This document shows, one piece after another, positions 61,699 to 64,000 of a DNA stretch of 64,000 bases. The position numbers were made by a program, and so were the translations under genes. The number at the start of each line of letters is the position of its first letter. Positions within the stretch are counted from its first letter, which is position 1. Under the pieces are notes generated by a model. That model had not been told where the DNA came from. It did not search any database and worked only from the letters and a program-made list of their open reading frames with translations. Location of the stretch: positions 335,645 through 399,644 of the forward strand of contig JADJVE010000004.1 of the NCBI GenBank assembly GCA_016716715.1, given 5' to 3'. This stretch comes from Acidobacteriota bacterium (GTDB lineage: Bacteria > Acidobacteriota > Thermoanaerobaculia > UBA5066).

Positions 61699-64000
61699 TC
61701 AGTGGTGGTTGAGCACGTACCAAGTCGCGCCGTTGGAGATCACGGTGACGATGCTGTTGGTGGGAGGGTTGCTCGCAGGGGCTACCAGGGGGAGGTTGCC
61801 GGCCGCGTAGTCCGTCGTCGAGATAGGCGTCACCTGACAGGTCGAGCCCCCGATCCGCTTGATCGTAATCATCCGACCCGTATTCGAACCGGCTGCAGGC
61901 AGCGTGAGGACGGTGGCGGCCGTGGCGTTGCAGAGGACCACCTGGTCCGTACTGAGCAGCGTCGTCGTTGCGGTGACGGTCCGAATCGCGTAGATACCCG
62001 TAAAGGCACCGGTCGCACCGGTCGCACCCGTCGCACCCGTCGGACCGGTCGGACCGGTGAGTCCCGTCGCGCCAGTCGCGCCAGAGACGCCGGTGGAACC
62101 GGTCGGGCCAATCGCGCCAGTTGAGCCAGTCACGCCCGTCGAACCGGTAGGCCCGGTTGAGCCGGTCGAACCTGTCGGACCCGTCGAACCCGTGGCACCG
62201 GTCGAACCAGTTGGCCCGGTTGCGCCGCTTGCGCCAGTCGAACCTGTCGGCCCAGTTGCTCCGCTTGCGCCAGTGACGCCAGTCGAGCCGGTCGGTCCGG
62301 TCGCGCCACTTGCGCCAGTAACACCCGTTGAACCTGTCGGGCCCGTCGGTCCCGTTGCGCCAGTTGAACCCGTGACACCAGTCGAACCCGTGGGTCCAGT
62401 CGGTCCCGTCGCACCAGTCGAACCAGTGACGCCCGTTGAGCCCGTGGGTCCAGTTGCTCCGCTTGCGCCCGTGACGCCAGTCGAGCCAGTCGGCCCAGTT
62501 GCTCCGCTTGCGCCAGTGACGCCGGTCGAGCCAGTCGGGCCAATCGGACCCGTTGCGCCAGTCGAGCCGGTCGCACCAGTTGAGCCAGTGACGCCTGTCG
62601 AACCGGTCAGCCCAGTCGGTCCCCGTCGCGCCAGTGGAACCCGTGACACCAGTCGAGCCGGTCGGTCCGGTCGCGCCGCTTGCGCCAGTGACGCCTGTCG
62701 AGCCAGTCGGGCCAATCGGACCCGTTGCGCCAGTCGAGCCGGTCGCACCAGTTGAGCCAGTGACGCCTGTCGAACCGGTCAGCCCAGTCGGGCCCGTCGC
62801 GCCAGTCGAACCCGTGACGCCAGTCGAACCCGTGGGTCCGGTTGCTCCGCTTGCGCCCGTGACGCCCGTCGAACCGGTCGGACCCGTCGGGCCCGTCGCA
62901 CCAGTTGAACCCGTGACACCCGTCGAGCCGGTCGGGCCAATCGGACCCGTTGCGCCAGTCGAACCCGTGACACCAGTCGAACCCGTGGGTCCGGTCGCTC
63001 CGCTTGCGCCCGTGACGCCGGCCGTGGAACCTGTCCGCCCGGCCCGTCAACCGGTCCCGTCGCACCAGTGGAACCAGTCGCGCCCGTCGAACCCGTGGGT
63101 CCGGTCGAACCGGTCGGCCCGGTTGCTCCGCTTGCGCCAGTAACGCCCGTCGAACCTGTCGGACCCGTCGGGCCCGTCGCGCCAGTCGAACCCGTGACGC
63201 CGGTCGAACCCGTGGGTCCGGTTGCTCCGCTTGCGCCAGTAACGCCCGTCGAACCTGTCGGACCCGTCGGCCGTCGCCCCGGGACCCGGCGCCGCGCGCC
63301 GCTTGCAACCACGCCCGCCTGCCGCGCCTCTGTCGGCCCGTCGCACCAGTTGAACCAGTCGCGCCCGTCGACACCCGTCGAACCGGTCGGCCCGGTTGCT
63401 CCGCTTGCGCCCGTGACGCCAGTCAGTCAGACCGGTCGGTCCGGTCGCCAGTTGAACCCCCGGTCGCGTCCGCTTGCGCCAGTCGACCTTCGGCCCGGTC
63501 GCACCAGTTGAACCCGTGACGCCGGTGACGCCTGTCGAACCGGTCAGCCCAGTCGGGCCCGTCGCGCCAGTCGAACCTGTGACGCCCGTCGAACCGGTCG
63601 GCCCGGTTGCTCCGCTTGCGCCAATGACGCCAGTCGAACCCGTCGGTCCAGTCGCACCAGTTGAACCCGTGATGCCGGTCGAACCGGTCGGGCCAATCGG
63701 ACCCGTTGCGCCAGTCGAGCCGGTCGCACCAGTTGAGCCAGTGACGCCTGTCGAGCCGGTAGGTCGGTTGCGCCAGTTGAGGCCAGTAACACCGGTCAGA
63801 CCAGTCGGGCCAATCGGACCTGTTGCGCCAGTCGGACCCGTGACGCCAGTCGAACCGGTCGAACCGGTCGGCCCGCTTGCGCCAGTAGCGCCCGTCGAAC
63901 CGATCGGCCCGGTCGCCGCTTTTGCGCCAGCAACACCCGTTGAACCTGTTCCGGGCCCGTCGGTCCCGTTGCACCAGTCGAACCCGTGACGCCCGTCGAG
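61699..64000 (-). CDS. Collagen-like Gly-X-Thr repeat protein, 5' end outside window, frame interrupted
   Basis: The minus strand encodes long runs of Gly-X-Thr/Gly-X-Y triplets (GPTGSTGVTGASGATG type) from the window edge to about 62010. They are followed by a non-repetitive C-terminal domain, IYAIRTVTATTTLLSTDQVV and LCNATAATVLTLPAAGSNTG, that ends ISNGATWYVLNHH at 61699. The N-terminus is beyond 64000. The triplet pattern jumps between frames several times (near 62620, around 63020-63050, 63270-63330, 63420-63480), so no single frame spans the gene. Thr at every third place suggests glycosylation, as in bacillary BclA. It is probably a surface or secreted fibre. Confidence 0.72.
62005..64000. 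repeat. Nine-base-unit tandem repeat array encoding collagen-like triplets
   Basis: The DNA is built from degenerate 9-base units of the form GTCGAACCG or GTTGCGCCA (plus strand). Longer blocks recur: about 115 bases at 62504-62619 recur almost exactly at 62676-62791, and about 67 bases of this again at 63687-63753. A stretch at about 63270-63330 is not repeat-like and interrupts the array. Confidence 0.85.

Noticed and set aside
62057..62755. Plus-strand PVEPVGPVAPV-type open frame
   Set aside because: It is the complement of the collagen-like repeats; the non-repetitive C-terminal domain exists only on the minus strand.
62005..64000. Repeat array as a CRISPR locus
   Set aside because: Units are 9 bases, contiguous and degenerate, with no constant repeat separated by unique spacers, and they encode Gly-X-Thr triplets.

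Overview
The window is a 64-kb piece of a high-GC bacterial chromosome. An outer membrane is suggested by a TonB-type C-terminal domain, an RlpA lipoprotein with a SPOR domain and several lipobox signals. Gene order, the switch-I variant in EF-Tu and the extra zinc ribbon in RpoB suggest a deep-branching diderm phylum. Acidobacteriota is my best guess; this is inference, with low-to-moderate confidence. Most genes lie on the minus strand.

Region 1 (1-7.7 kb, minus): the str and S10 operons run together as rpsL-rpsG-fusA-tuf-rpsJ-rplC-rplD-rplW-rplB-rpsS(partial), driven by a near-consensus promoter at 7687-7715. Region 2 (7.7-15 kb): a block that separates rpoC from rpsL, which are adjacent in many bacteria. 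It holds a squalene/phytoene synthase gene overlapping dxs (minus), a secreted alpha/beta-hydrolase esterase and a VapBC-type pair with a frameshifted toxin (plus), and the decayed remains of an M48 metallopeptidase gene (minus). Region 3 (15-33.6 kb, minus): a long expression-machinery array in transcription order rplM-rpsI-rpsB-(terminator)-tsf-pyrH-frr-ispD-ispF-rlmB, then tRNA-Thr-Tyr-Thr-Gly-Trp, then secE-nusG-rplK-rplA-rplJ-rplL-(hairpin)-rpoB-rpoC and a clear intrinsic terminator.

Region 4 (33.6-45 kb): folD-coaE (plus); rdgB, an FHA-GAF-adenylate cyclase, an SH3/TonB lipoprotein, ornithine carbamoyltransferase and arginine deiminase (minus); then a tiny zinc-ribbon gene, purB, rlpA and a large membrane protein (plus). 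Region 5 (45-55.7 kb, minus): a tightly packed run with many 1-4-nt overlaps, in transcription order FemAB-like, ChbG-like deacetylase, GNAT, SpoIID-like, a NamZ(DUF1343)-MobB fusion, quinone oxidoreductase, HAD phosphatase, class-V aminotransferase, serA and ddl. It combines cell-wall or glycan functions with what may be a complete phosphorylated serine pathway. Region 6 (55.7-64 kb, minus): a methyltransferase, a GT2 glycosyltransferase, a polytopic membrane protein ending in FG-GAP-like repeats, a TPR lipoprotein, and a large collagen-like Gly-X-Thr protein that leaves the window.

Single-base frameshifts, mostly losses in short runs of one base, interrupt at least three otherwise intact genes in 50-62 kb, and the collagen-like repeats carry further indels. 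The M48 remnant shows deeper decay. Whether the single-base events are biological or assembly errors cannot be settled from this sequence. I found no CRISPR array, rRNA gene, prophage or transposase.
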